Shown here piece after piece: positions 22,690 through 31,059 of a DNA stretch of 64,000 nt. The notes under the pieces were generated by a model, which worked only from the letters and a program-made list of their open reading frames with translations, searched no databases and had not been told where the DNA came from. The DNA is from JACVRW01 sp963811055 (GTDB taxonomy: Bacteria > Actinomycetota > Thermoleophilia > Solirubrobacterales > Thermoleophilaceae): the NCBI GenBank assembly GCA_963811055.1, contig CAWEPQ010000020.1, positions 434,001 through 498,000 of the forward strand, in the 5' to 3' direction. Position 1 is the stretch's first letter, and the number at the start of each line of letters is the position of its first letter. The position numbers were made by a program, and so were the translations under genes.

Positions 22690-24060
22690 ATGCGGCCGAG
22701 GACGCGCTACGCGAAGCACGACGGCGTGAGGATCGCCTACCAGGTCGTGGGCAAGGGTCCGGTGGACCTGCTCGTGGTGCCGGGCTTCATCTCGCATCTC
22801 GACCTGTCCTGGGCCATGCCCTCGGTCACCGCGATGTTCCGGCGGCTCGCGTCGTTCTCACGCCTGATCGTCTACGACAAGGCGGGCACGGGCATCTCGG
22901 ACCCGATCGGCCACGTGCCCACGCTCGAGGACCGGATGGCCGAGGTCAACGCCGTGCTGAACGCCGCCGGGTCCGAGCATGCGGCATTGCTCGGCCTCTC
23001 GGAGGGGAGCCTGATGAGCGTGCTGTTCGCGGCCACCTACCCGGAGCGCACGCGCGCCCTGGCTCTCTACGGGGCATTTCCCTGCGGCAGCTACGACCCG
23101 GAGCTGCCGGCCGACCTGAAGGAGCCCGCGGAGCGGCTGACCTCCGAGATGTTCCGCGTGGTCGAGCACTGGGGCGAGGGCTGGATCTCGGACGAGAAGA
23201 AGTCCTGGAACCTCGGCTTCTTCGAGCGGGCAGCGGCCACGTCGGCCATGGCCCGCGGAATGGTCGAGGTGGCCCAGCGGCTGGACGTGCGGCCCGCGCT
23301 CGCCGCCGTGCAGGCGCCGACCGTGGTGGTTCACCGATCCGGTGACCCGTTCCCGGTGGGCGTGGCGCGCTGGATGGCCGGGCGGATTCCGGGTGCCCGC
23401 TTCGCGGAGCTGCCGGGAGACATGCACCCGCTGTGGCGGGGCGACATGCACGCGGTGGTCGACGAGATCGAGTCGGTGGTGGCCGGCGCCCCGGTGCCGC
23501 CGCGGCCGGACCGGACCTTCGTCACGGCCGTGTGCCTCCCCGACGGCCTGAGTGCCGACCTGGTGGAGCGGCAGGTGATCCGCTTCGGCGGCCGCCGCAC
23601 GCCGCCAGTCGACGGGATCGTGCTCCTCGCCTTCGACGGACCGGTCCGGGCGATCCGCTGTGCGCACGCGATCGTGAGCTCGGACGCCGGGCTCCGGGCG
23701 GGTGTGTACGCCGGCGAGCTGGAGGTCGCGGGCGAGGCGCCGGCGGGAACCGCGCGCGACGCCGGCGCCGGCCTGATGGAGCGCGCGGGAGCGGGGGAGG
23801 TGCTGGTGTCCAGCAGCGCCAGGAACCTGGTGGCCGGGTCCGGCCTGAGCTTCGAGGACCGCGGCTCGGGGACCTATGGCGTCGTCAGCCCCACCGGTGT
23901 CGATCTGGCGCCGCCTCCGCCGCAGCCGGAGCTGGCGAGGCGATCGATCGACTCGCTGGGGGCGGGGGAGCGGCTGCGGCTGCTGGTGGCGCGCCGGGCG
24001 CCGGGGGCCGGTCGCGCGGTGTCCCGTGCGGTGGCGGCGCTGCGCGCCCGCAGGGGCTGA
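22690..24060 (+). CDS. Alpha/beta hydrolase fused to a degenerate class III nucleotide cyclase domain
   Basis: 456 residues. Residues 1-275 are an alpha/beta hydrolase: VPGF oxyanion region, nucleophile Ser104 in GLSEGS, acid Asp in HRSGDPF and catalytic His in PGDMHPLW. Residues 285-415 align by eye with the cyclase domain that follows such hydrolases in many actinobacterial proteins (LLAFDGPVRAIRCA, GAGEVLVSSSARNLVAGS). However, the metal-binding FTDIVGST and TTGDG segments are missing, so cyclase activity is unlikely. The C-terminus is an Arg/Ala-rich tail. The start is ATG 22690; an open frame runs further upstream but only into the previous gene. A TACGAT hexamer 12-17 bases before the ATG could serve a leaderless transcript. 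The gene is convergent with the response regulator four bases downstream. Confidence 0.82.
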   Translation: MRPRTRYAKHDGVRIAYQVVGKGPVDLLVVPGFISHLDLSWAMPSVTAMFRRLASFSRLIVYDKAGTGISDPIGHVPTLEDRMAEVNAVLNAAGSEHAALLGLSEGSLMSVLFAATYPERTRALALYGAFPCGSYDPELPADLKEPAERLTSEMFRVVEHWGEGWISDEKKSWNLGFFERAAATSAMARGMVEVAQRLDVRPALAAVQAPTVVVHRSGDPFPVGVARWMAGRIPGARFAELPGDMHPLWRGDMHAVVDEIESVVAGAPVPPRPDRTFVTAVCLPDGLSADLVERQVIRFGGRRTPPVDGIVLLAFDGPVRAIRCAHAIVSSDAGLRAGVYAGELEVAGEAPAGTARDAGAGLMERAGAGEVLVSSSARNLVAGSGLSFEDRGSGTYGVVSPTGVDLAPPPPQPELARRSIDSLGAGERLRLLVARRAPGAGRAVSRAVAALRARRG

Positions 24061-24063
24061 GCG

Positions 24064-24735
24064 TCAGGTCGAGCCGGCGGCGTCGGCCGACTCGGGCACG
24101 AGTCGCGGCGCGATCCGCTTGGCCAGGCCGGGCACGTGGAGGTGCACGTAGCGGCTGGCCTCGGTCCGGTTCGTCACGCCGAGCTTGCGGTAGATGTTCG
24201 ACAGGTGGAACTTGACCGTCTGCTCGGTCACGCAGAGCTGCTTGCCGATCCTCGCGTTGGTCAGGCCGTCGGCCACCAGCGTGACGATCTCCCGCTCCCG
24301 TTCACTCAGCGGCGCCTTCCCGTTGAGCGTGTGGACGTTCAGGGACGCGGAGGGCGGCGCCACCACCACGTTGCGGTTCACGATCTCGAGGATGATCATG
24401 TCGAGGCTCGGCAGGTGCGCCGACTTCGACACGCACGCACTGGCTCCGGCGGCCAGGGCCTGGCCGACCCAGGCGTCGTCCATCCGCATCGTCAGCGCCA
24501 CGACGGTGGCGTCGGGAGCCTCCTCGCGGCACTCGCGGACGCGCAGAAGCGCGTTGCCGCTCGCGTCCATCTCGTCCACGAGCACGATGTCCGGCTGGCG
24601 GAGCCTCACCTGATGGCGGACCGACACCCGGCCGTCGAGCTTGCCGGCCACTCGCAGCTCCACCGCACTGCGCAGCGACAGCCGGATCGTCTCGACGATG
24701 AACGAGCTGTCGGCGACGATCAGGACGGTCTTCAC
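24064..24735 (-). CDS. LuxR/NarL-type response regulator
   Basis: 223 residues. An N-terminal receiver-like domain (1-120) has one acidic residue at the metal site (Asp9 in VADSS rather than the usual pair), the predicted phospho-acceptor Asp54 in LVDEM, a conserved Thr (ALTMR) and Lys (SKSA). A LuxR helix-turn-helix (about 148-205) follows: LSEREREIV, then TEQTVKFHLSNIYRKLGV. The start is GTG 24735 with GAGGAG eight bases upstream. It overlaps the stop of the HEAT-repeat gene by four bases, so it is the last gene of that operon. It is clearly paralogous to the regulator at 31478-32188. No histidine kinase is nearby. DNA-binding transcription activation is established for the family; its targets are unknown. 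Confidence 0.88.
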   Translation of the reverse strand: MKTVLIVADSSFIVETIRLSLRSAVELRVAGKLDGRVSVRHQVRLRQPDIVLVDEMDASGNALLRVRECREEAPDATVVALTMRMDDAWVGQALAAGASACVSKSAHLPSLDMIILEIVNRNVVVAPPSASLNVHTLNGKAPLSEREREIVTLVADGLTNARIGKQLCVTEQTVKFHLSNIYRKLGVTNRTEASRYVHLHVPGLAKRIAPRLVPESADAAGST

Positions 24736-26015
24736 GAACCGGGCTCCTCGTCCACGTGCCCGTTCTCGCCCAGGCTCGCCGAGCTCTTGCCGGCGCTCGA
24801 GGGCCACGGAATGGCGGCCTTGCCGCGGGTGGGGGTGGCGTGGCCCTTGCCCAACTCGCGGGGGAACGTGATCGTCCGGGCGTTGGCCGAGTGCGTGGAG
24901 ATGGCCCGTCCGGTCACATGCTCGGGTCGGGCGGCGTGCGGTGGCTCGAGCGGGCCGGAGCGCGCGTCCTCGATGCGGTCGATGAAGCGGGCGAAGCGCC
25001 GCAGCAGGGTGGAGTGGAAACCGTCGTGGCCGTTGACGGAGCCGTTGGCCTCGACCTCGAGAAGGGGCGGATCGTCTGCCTCGAGCGCCCGCACCAGCTC
25101 CGCGGGCGCCTTCTCGAGCAGCGGGCGCAGCAGCGACGCCACGCTCACCGCGATGGCGGCGGTGCCGATGCGATCCAGCGCGGCGCCGGCTCCGGCGCGC
25201 ACGATGTGCTCGGGATCGCGTGTGGCCACCAGCAGCGGCTCGGAGGCGGCGGGGTCGCGCAGCTCGCCGAGCGCCACGCAGCTCTCCATCCGCACCTGTG
25301 CGCTCGGATGCCGTAGCGCGGCCACGAGCCCCTCGAGCGCGCGGGCGTCCTTGATCCGGCCGAGCACGGACGCGGCCCGCTCGGGGGCCAGCCCCCTGCC
25401 CAGCTCCAGCACCAGCGGCTCGACGCTCTCGGGAGCCAGGAGCTCGAGCAGGTCCTCGGCGCGTTCGGCCACGTCCTCCCGGGGGTCGCCGAGAGCCGAG
25501 ATCAGAAGATCGACCACCTCGCCGGCGCCGGCGCCCTCGGCATCCAGCAGCTCGCGCACGATCGAGGCGTCCACCTCGTTCATCGGCCGCTCGTCCTCCC
25601 TGTGGACGATCGCCGACACCAGCTTGTGGGTGCTTCCGGGCTTCTGGAGCTCGAGCAGCGCACGGAAGGCGGTGGAGAGGGCCTGTCCGTCCTCGCCGCG
25701 GAGGTGGGCGGCGGCGAGTGACAGCACGTCGTCGTCACCGCGCTCGTAGAGGGCCATGATCGCGGCGCAGCGCACGCGGTCGGCGGGATCGCCGAGGGCG
25801 TTCACGAGGGTCTGCCCCGCGCGGTCGTCCTCTGTGTCGCGCAGGGCCAGGATCGCCGCCTCGCGGATGGCGGCGCCCGCATCGGAGGACCTTCCGTCCA
25901 CACGCCGGACCACATCGCGGTAGCGCGCCGCCTCCACCAGGCCGTCGGTGTCGCCCGCCTGGGCGAGCGCCTTGACGTTGGGCTTGTCGAGGCCGAACAG
26001 GCGAGCCCAGTTCAC
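24732..26015 (-). CDS. HEAT-repeat protein with a disordered C-terminal tail
   Basis: 427 residues. Residues 1-320 are a run of helical pairs of 30-35 residues with the HEAT/PBS-lyase pattern (for example AIREAAILALRDTEDD, AQVRMESCVALGELRD), a scaffold fold for protein binding. The last 100 residues are polar, low in hydrophobics and rich in Ser, His, Gly and Pro, so probably unstructured. No enzyme motif is visible. The GTG start overlaps the preceding glycosyltransferase stop by four bases (GTGA), and its own stop overlaps the response-regulator start in the same way, implying translational coupling. Its place between a glycosyltransferase pair and a response regulator suggests a regulatory or scaffolding role, which is inference only. 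Confidence 0.8.
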   Translation of the reverse strand: MNWARLFGLDKPNVKALAQAGDTDGLVEAARYRDVVRRVDGRSSDAGAAIREAAILALRDTEDDRAGQTLVNALGDPADRVRCAAIMALYERGDDDVLSLAAAHLRGEDGQALSTAFRALLELQKPGSTHKLVSAIVHREDERPMNEVDASIVRELLDAEGAGAGEVVDLLISALGDPREDVAERAEDLLELLAPESVEPLVLELGRGLAPERAASVLGRIKDARALEGLVAALRHPSAQVRMESCVALGELRDPAASEPLLVATRDPEHIVRAGAGAALDRIGTAAIAVSVASLLRPLLEKAPAELVRALEADDPPLLEVEANGSVNGHDGFHSTLLRRFARFIDRIEDARSGPLEPPHAARPEHVTGRAISTHSANARTITFPRELGKGHATPTRGKAAIPWPSSAGKSSASLGENGHVDEEPGS

Positions 26016-26497
26016 GCGGCCACCAGACCTTCCAGGTACTCGCGCAGGTCGCCGGCCAGGTTGCGGTGCTCGGAGTCGTCCACCAGCGGTGGCGCAGGCG
26101 CGTCGGCGCCCACCGCGTTGATCGCGTCCGCCAGCCGATTCACGTCCTCCAGAAGAGTCACGACGCCGTTGGCGTGCAGCCGACGGGCGATCGGCAGCTG
26201 GTGGTCGTCCACCGCCTCGTTCAGATGGAGCCGGCGCGGGACCACGATCGGGCGCTTGCCGCACCTGCGGGCGAGCATGATGGAGCCCACTCCGGCGTGA
26301 CACACGACCACGCGGGCCTGCTCCATCCGGGAGCTCAGCTCCTCGAATGAGACGAAGTCCACCCACTCGCCGCGGCCGTGAGGCACGCGCGAGGAGCCGT
26401 GCTGGACCACCAGGGACTCGAGGCCGCCCAGAGTCGCGGCCGCGCGCACCAGGCGGTCGAAGGGCTGCTCGTTGGTTCCGATCGTGACGAGGATCAT
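26012..26497 (-). CDS. Alg13/PssE-like glycosyltransferase catalytic subunit
   Basis: 161 residues, the size of the C-terminal half of a GT28 glycosyltransferase. It starts MILVTIGTNEQPFDRLV, the GTxxxPF signature of Alg13/PssE/EpsF-type subunits. It continues with VVCHAGVGSIML and PIVVPRRLHLNEAVDDHQ, the UDP-sugar-binding loop. It should pair with the membrane-bound Alg14-like partner encoded directly upstream (the ATG follows that stop codon with no gap) to add a sugar to a lipid-linked intermediate at the inner face of the membrane. The donor is probably a UDP-sugar; the exact sugar cannot be told. It overlaps the next gene by four bases. Confidence 0.88.
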   Translation of the reverse strand: MILVTIGTNEQPFDRLVRAAATLGGLESLVVQHGSSRVPHGRGEWVDFVSFEELSSRMEQARVVVCHAGVGSIMLARRCGKRPIVVPRRLHLNEAVDDHQLPIARRLHANGVVTLLEDVNRLADAINAVGADAPAPPLVDDSEHRNLAGDLREYLEGLVAA

Positions 26498-26980
26498 CTA
26501 CTTGAGGAACAGGTTTCCCGCGAAGCGCAGCCGGGGCGTGTGTTTGGCCAGCTCGGGCCACTGGACGTAGAGGCGGCTCGCGATCGGCGAGATCAGGCGC
26601 GCGGTGAGCGAGAGCTCGTCGATGCGAGTGAAGCTCTCCACGTAGACGGTGGGCACGCCCCAGAGCCGGCCCACCCACGCGAACGGCACGGCGATCCCGG
26701 CACCCGTGGTGAGGATGGCGGCGGGGCGCTGGGTGCGCATGACGCGGTTGGCCAGGCGGAGGTTGCGCAAGAGGTTCGGGATGCTGCGGTTGGTGGGGCC
26801 GTGGGCGTGAACCACGCGCTCGCCCTGGAGGAGCGAGACGCTGTCGGACTTCTCGAACGTGACCCATGTGCGCGGGAAGCTCTCCCATGCGGGACGCAGC
26901 TCGAGCAACTGCAAGAGGTGCCCGCCGGTGGAGCAGACGAGCAGCACCGGTCGGCCGCTCGGCCGCGCACCGTTATCCAT
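26498..26980 (-). CDS. Alg14/PssD-like glycosyltransferase membrane subunit
   Basis: 160 residues. It opens with VLLVCSTGGHLLQLLEL, the Alg14/PssD GGH motif, followed by TWVTFEKSD, LTTGAGIAVPFAWVGRLWGVP and VYVESFTRI, all typical of the family. It acts as acceptor-binding and anchoring subunit for the catalytic partner immediately downstream. The two together form one bipartite glycosyltransferase of exopolysaccharide or glycolipid synthesis. The ATG start lies 117 bases from the divergent transporter gene, so the promoter of this four-gene operon is probably in 26981-27097. Confidence 0.88.
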   Translation of the reverse strand: MDNGARPSGRPVLLVCSTGGHLLQLLELRPAWESFPRTWVTFEKSDSVSLLQGERVVHAHGPTNRSIPNLLRNLRLANRVMRTQRPAAILTTGAGIAVPFAWVGRLWGVPTVYVESFTRIDELSLTARLISPIASRLYVQWPELAKHTPRLRFAGNLFLK

Positions 26981-27097
26981 GCCCTGATGCTGATGCTCGG
27001 GGCGCCGACCGGGAACGCCCGTCCGGAGAGCTACACCCTGACCTTTCGGGGGGCTCCCCTAGCGGCGCGCGAAAGCCGACGTAGCCTGGAATTTCCC

Positions 27098-28378
27098 GTG
27101 TACCAGGTCGAGAACTCCACCGCGCTGCTCACCGGTCACCGCCGGCTGTTCGCCCGCGGGCGCAGGACGCCGCGCGTGAGCCGCACGGTCGTCCTGCTCG
27201 GCCTCGTGAGCCTGCTCACCGACGTGTCCGCCGAGATGGTGTCCACGATCCTGCCGCTCTACCTGGTCTACACGCTCGGCTTCACGCCGCTCCAGTACGG
27301 GTTGGTGGACGGCGTCTACCAGGGCGCTTCGGCCCTCGTCCGTCTGGTCAGCGGCTTCACCGCCGACCGCTCACGCCGCCACAAGGAGGTGGCCACCGTG
27401 GGCTACGGGCTGTCGGCCGTATGCAAGCTCGGACTGGTGCTCGCGGGAGGCGCCTTCTCCGCCATCGGGGCCCTGGTGCTCCTCGACCGCACCGGCAAGG
27501 GCATCCGCACGGCGCCGCGCGACGCGATGATCTCGCTGTCGAGCAGCCCCGCCACCCTGGGCACGGCCTTCGGCGTGCACCGCGCGCTCGACACGACCGG
27601 GGCGATGCTGGGTCCGCTTGTGGCCTTTGGCCTGCTCGCCATGGCGCCGATGGCGTTCGACTCCGTGTTCATGGTCAGCTTCTGCGTGGCCATCGTGGGC
27701 GTGGCGCTGCTGGTGCTGTTCGTGGACGGCCGGCCCGGGCAGGGCGAGGACGACGCGACGCGCGAGTCCGTTCCGCCACCGTCGCTTGCCGAGGCGGGGC
27801 GCCTGCTGCAGGTGCCGGGCTTCGCGCGGCTGATCCTCGTGGGCAGCGTTCTCGGGCTGGCCACGCTCAGCGACGGCTTCCTCTACCTGGCGCTCGAGAA
27901 GCGCGTGGACTTCGAGCCGTCGGTGTTCCCGCTGCTGTTCGTGGGCACGGCGCTCGTGTACATGCTGCTCGCCGTGCCCATGGGCCGGCTTGCCGACCGT
28001 ATCGGGCGCGGCCGGGTGTTCGTGGGCGGCTACGCGCTGCTGGCGCTGCTCTATTGCGTGATCCTCATGCCCACGGTCGGGTGGTGGACGGTGCCGCTGT
28101 CGCTCGGGCTCCTCGGCGTCTACTACGCGGCCACGGACGGCGTGCTGATGGCGCTCGGCAGCGCCCTGTCCCCGCCCGCCCTGCGCGGCACCTCGCTGGC
28201 GCTGCTCGGCACCGCCACCAGCATCGCGCGGCTGTTGGCCTCGGTGATCTTCGGCGCGCTCTGGATGGCGCTCGGCATGGAGCAGGCGATCGTCTGTTTC
28301 GGAGTCGCCCTTGTGGCCGCCCTGCTCGTCGGCGGAGCGGCGCTCATACCCCGGAGGGAGATGGCGGCCGGTGCCTGA
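27098..28378 (+). CDS. Major facilitator superfamily transporter
   Basis: 426 residues with about twelve hydrophobic helices. The loop after helix 2 has GFTADRSRRHKE, the MFS A-motif (G-x3-D-R-x-x-R), and a second copy GRLADRIGRGR sits in the C-terminal half. DRTGKGIRTAPRDAMIS is characteristic of a subgroup of bacterial MFS permeases of unknown substrate. The start is the first GTG that precedes the helices; an open frame upstream runs antisense to the neighbouring operon and is not likely translated. The next gene starts eight bases before this stop, so the two are coupled. Confidence 0.85.
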   Translation: MYQVENSTALLTGHRRLFARGRRTPRVSRTVVLLGLVSLLTDVSAEMVSTILPLYLVYTLGFTPLQYGLVDGVYQGASALVRLVSGFTADRSRRHKEVATVGYGLSAVCKLGLVLAGGAFSAIGALVLLDRTGKGIRTAPRDAMISLSSSPATLGTAFGVHRALDTTGAMLGPLVAFGLLAMAPMAFDSVFMVSFCVAIVGVALLVLFVDGRPGQGEDDATRESVPPPSLAEAGRLLQVPGFARLILVGSVLGLATLSDGFLYLALEKRVDFEPSVFPLLFVGTALVYMLLAVPMGRLADRIGRGRVFVGGYALLALLYCVILMPTVGWWTVPLSLGLLGVYYAATDGVLMALGSALSPPALRGTSLALLGTATSIARLLASVIFGALWMALGMEQAIVCFGVALVAALLVGGAALIPRREMAAGA

Positions 28379-29378
28379 GGCCACCGCCACCCGTCCTCGC
28401 CGCAAGCTGCTGTTCGGGCTCGTGGTGCTCGTCTGCGTGGCGATCGCCGCTGCCTCGATCGCCGTTAGCGCCGCGCGCGGGCCCGGCGCCGAGCAGGGTC
28501 GGGACGGTGTCGCGGCTCCCACCGAGACGCCCACCCGCGGCGCTCTGGTCTACCGCAGCCTCGACCGCTCGCGGCCGGGCCGCTACGGGCGGCTCGCCTG
28601 GACCCGGGCACCCGGGCGCCGTCCCACCTTCGCCGCTCCCGCATGCGAGCGCGTGTACTACGCCGCCGGCCACGGCCTCTGCCTGTCCCGCACCGGGGCG
28701 CTGGGAGCCTCGGTCAAGGTCCGGGTGCTCGGAAACGACCTCGTTCCGACGCACCAGCTCGAGCTTCCCGGTGTGCCGAGCCGGGCGCGCGTGTCGCCCG
28801 ACGGCCGCCTGGGCGCCGTCACGGCCTTCGTGACGGGTCATTCGTACGCCGACCCGGGCACGTTCTCCACCCGCGCCACGATCATCGACATGGTGGCCGG
28901 GAAGAAGGTCGCCGATCTGGAGGACTTCCGCGTCAGCCGCGACGGCAGGGCCTTCAGATCGATCGACTTCAACTTCTGGGGCGTGACCTTCGCCCGCGAC
29001 CACAACTCCTTCTACGCCACGCTGGCGAGCGGAGGGGAGACGTACCTGGTCCGCGGCGACCTCCGCCGGCGCTCGATGGTCACATTGCAGCGCAACGCCG
29101 AGTGTCCGTCGCTCTCGCCGGACGGCACGCGCGTGGTCTACAAGAAGCGGGTCGGGCAGCCGGCGGCGTGGCGCTATCACGTGCTGGATCTGGCCAGCGG
29201 CCGCGAGACGGCCCTTGCCGAGGCGCGCGCCGTGGACGACCAGGCGGAGTGGCGCGACGACTCCCACGTGCTCTACCGCGTGGGCGAGGACCTGTGGCAG
29301 GTCCCCGCGGACGGCAGCGGCCGCGCACGCCCGTATCTCGCGGGCGCCGACTCCCCGGCCCTGGTCAGGGACAACTAA
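28371..29378 (+). CDS. Membrane-anchored TolB-like beta-propeller protein
   Basis: 335 residues. The N-terminus (RPRRKLLFGLVVLVCVAIA) is a signal anchor. The rest is a beta-rich domain with repeated WD40/TolB-like blades, seen in LSPDGTRVVYKK and SPDGRLGAVTAF. A lone Cys pair (ACERVYYAAGHGLC) may form a disulfide outside the membrane. The GTG start overlaps the transporter gene by eight bases and has GGAGGGAGATGG upstream inside that gene. The transporter partner and external propeller could work together, for example in export or ligand sensing. No catalytic residues are seen and the ligand is unknown. Confidence 0.78.
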   Translation: MPEATATRPRRKLLFGLVVLVCVAIAAASIAVSAARGPGAEQGRDGVAAPTETPTRGALVYRSLDRSRPGRYGRLAWTRAPGRRPTFAAPACERVYYAAGHGLCLSRTGALGASVKVRVLGNDLVPTHQLELPGVPSRARVSPDGRLGAVTAFVTGHSYADPGTFSTRATIIDMVAGKKVADLEDFRVSRDGRAFRSIDFNFWGVTFARDHNSFYATLASGGETYLVRGDLRRRSMVTLQRNAECPSLSPDGTRVVYKKRVGQPAAWRYHVLDLASGRETALAEARAVDDQAEWRDDSHVLYRVGEDLWQVPADGSGRARPYLAGADSPALVRDN

Positions 29379-29424
29379 CCGAACGGCCGGGCCGTTTCAG
29401 GGGGGCCGGATCTACCTTCGAAAG

Positions 29425-30669
29425 ATGAAGGTGGGAATCGTGGGCATGGGGTACGTGGGCCTGCCGCTGGCCGTGGCTTTCTGCGAGGCCGGGCACAGCG
29501 TGGTGGGCGTCGACACCGACGTCCGCAAGATCAACGGGCTCCTCCGCGGCGAGAGCCACGTGGAGGACGTCAGCCCGGAGCGCCTCGCCGGGATCTCGGA
29601 CCGTTTCCTGCCCACGGCGCGCTACCCGGAGCTGTCGCGTTGCGACGCCGTGGTCATCAGCGTGCCCACTCCGCTCACGCGCAACCGCGAGCCCGACCTG
29701 GGACCGCTCCTGGCCGCCGCCTCCGGCGTGGCGAGGATCCTCCAGCGCGGTCAGCTCGTCATCCTGGAATCGACCACCTTCCCCGGCACGACTCGCGAGC
29801 GCCTCGTGCCGCTGCTCGAGGAGTCCGGCCTCGCCGTGGGCCGCGACTTCAACGTGGCCTTCTCGCCCGAGCGCATCGACCCGGGCCGCACCGACCACAC
29901 GATGGCCACCACGCCCAAGGTCGTCGGCGGGCTCACGGACACCTGCCTCGAGCGCGCCGCCGAGCTCTACGCCACGGTCTGCGACGAAGTGGTGCGTGTG
30001 TCCACCCCCGAGGTGGCCGAGCTCACCAAGCTGCTCGAGAACGTCTTCCGCTCGGTCAACATCGCGCTCGTCAACGAGCTCGCGATGCTCTGCGACCGCA
30101 TGGACATCGACGTCTGGGAGGTCGTGGAGGCCGCCAGCACCAAGCCCTACGGCTTCATGCGCTTCGAGCCCGGTCCGGGCATGGGCGGCCACTGCCTGCC
30201 GGTGGATCCCTTCTACCTGGCCTGGCGCGCCCGCGAGTTCGGCTGCACCACGGACTTCATCGAGCTCGCCGGCGAGGTCAACCAGGCCATGCCGCGCTTC
30301 TGCGCCGACAAGGTGAGCCGGGCCCTCAACGGCCACAGCAAGCCAGTTCGCGGCTCGCGGGTGGCGATCCTCGGCGTGTCCTACAAGGCCGGAGTGGGGG
30401 ACATGCGCGAATCGCCCGCTCTGAAGATCATGCGCCTGCTCGCCGAGCAGGGCGCGGAGCTCGTCTACCACGACGACTACGTGCGCGAGGTGGCCGAGCT
30501 CGGCCTCTCGTCGTGCCCCCTGACGGACGCCCTTGCCGGCTGCGACGTGGCCGTGATCGTCACGGCCCATCCCGGCCTGGACCTCGACGCCGTGCTGGCA
30601 GCCCCCCTCGTGGTGGACTTCCGCGGCGTCACGCAGAAGCGCGCAGCGCCGAACCTCGTTCGGCTGTAG
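29425..30669 (+). CDS. Nucleotide-sugar dehydrogenase (UDP-glucose / UDP-ManNAc dehydrogenase family)
   Basis: 414 residues. The N-terminal Rossmann motif GIVGMGYVGLPLA binds NAD. ESTTFPGTTRE, FSPERIDPG and the central KLLENVFRSVNIA helix are family hallmarks. The catalytic Cys lies in PGPGMGGHCLPVDPFYL, and the C-terminal domain has VSYKAGVGDMRESPAL. The enzyme oxidises the C6 hydroxyl of a UDP-hexose twice to a uronate. The PGMGGHCLPVDP form is closest to the WecC/TviB group (UDP-N-acetylhexosamine) but substrate choice is not certain. It supplies acidic sugars to the polysaccharide genes in this window. A strong hairpin follows the stop codon. Confidence 0.93.
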   Translation: MKVGIVGMGYVGLPLAVAFCEAGHSVVGVDTDVRKINGLLRGESHVEDVSPERLAGISDRFLPTARYPELSRCDAVVISVPTPLTRNREPDLGPLLAAASGVARILQRGQLVILESTTFPGTTRERLVPLLEESGLAVGRDFNVAFSPERIDPGRTDHTMATTPKVVGGLTDTCLERAAELYATVCDEVVRVSTPEVAELTKLLENVFRSVNIALVNELAMLCDRMDIDVWEVVEAASTKPYGFMRFEPGPGMGGHCLPVDPFYLAWRAREFGCTTDFIELAGEVNQAMPRFCADKVSRALNGHSKPVRGSRVAILGVSYKAGVGDMRESPALKIMRLLAEQGAELVYHDDYVREVAELGLSSCPLTDALAGCDVAVIVTAHPGLDLDAVLAAPLVVDFRGVTQKRAAPNLVRL

Positions 30670-30670
30670 A

Positions 30671-30702
30671 CACCGGGTCCGACTGCCGGGCAGTCGCCGG
30701 TG
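30671..30702 (+). terminator. Hairpin terminator after the nucleotide-sugar dehydrogenase
   Basis: Two bases after the stop codon, CACCGG (30671-30676) pairs with CCGGTG (30697-30702) and CGACTG (30680-30685) pairs with CAGTCG (30691-30696). There is a three-base bulge and a five-base loop. There is no T-run, which is common for actinobacterial hairpin terminators. Confidence 0.55.
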
Positions 30703-30713
30703 CCCACTGAATT

Positions 30714-30758
30714 GCTGCAGTGGATAAGTGTCGTGGTGCGACACCAATGCACTGCAGC
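30714..30758. repeat. Nested perfect inverted repeat
   Basis: The outer arms GCTGCAGTG (30714-30722) and CACTGCAGC (30750-30758) are perfect 9-bp complements. Inside them GTGTCG (30728-30733) and CGACAC (30739-30744) are perfect 6-bp complements around TGGTG. The internal loops are five bases on each side, giving near-perfect two-fold symmetry. It lies between a terminator hairpin and a region without genes. It could be a regulator or recombinase site, or a structured RNA. Confidence 0.5.
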
Positions 30759-31059
30759 GGCACCGACTCCGGAGCGTCTAAACCGCGGCTGGGTGGGGAT
30801 GCGGTGGGCCGGCAGGCCAGCGGCTCCTTCGTGCCCGTCCCGTCACGCGGCCGTGCCCTCTTGGCGCACTCGGCCCGTGTGCCCTTCGGGCCCCTAGGCC
30901 GCCGCGTCAGTTAGAGGCCCTATATGGGCACCTAGATGACACAGCGATTCGGCCGGATCACGCCCGACCACACGGATGTGACGGGACGCCCACAGCACAA
31001 CAGCCTCCCCTACCCAGCCGCAGTAAACGCCTCGGGCGATTGAACTCGAAGGCGGCCGA
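30759..31059. other. Non-coding stretch
   Basis: No open frame here looks coding by codon pattern or family resemblance. GC content is less extreme than in flanking genes. A short 4-bp-arm inverted repeat (gccctatatgggc, near 30927) and a cctagg palindrome near 30893 are present, but nothing I can assign. This may be the remnant of older genes or a promoter region, and I see no RNA gene in it. Confidence 0.4.
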
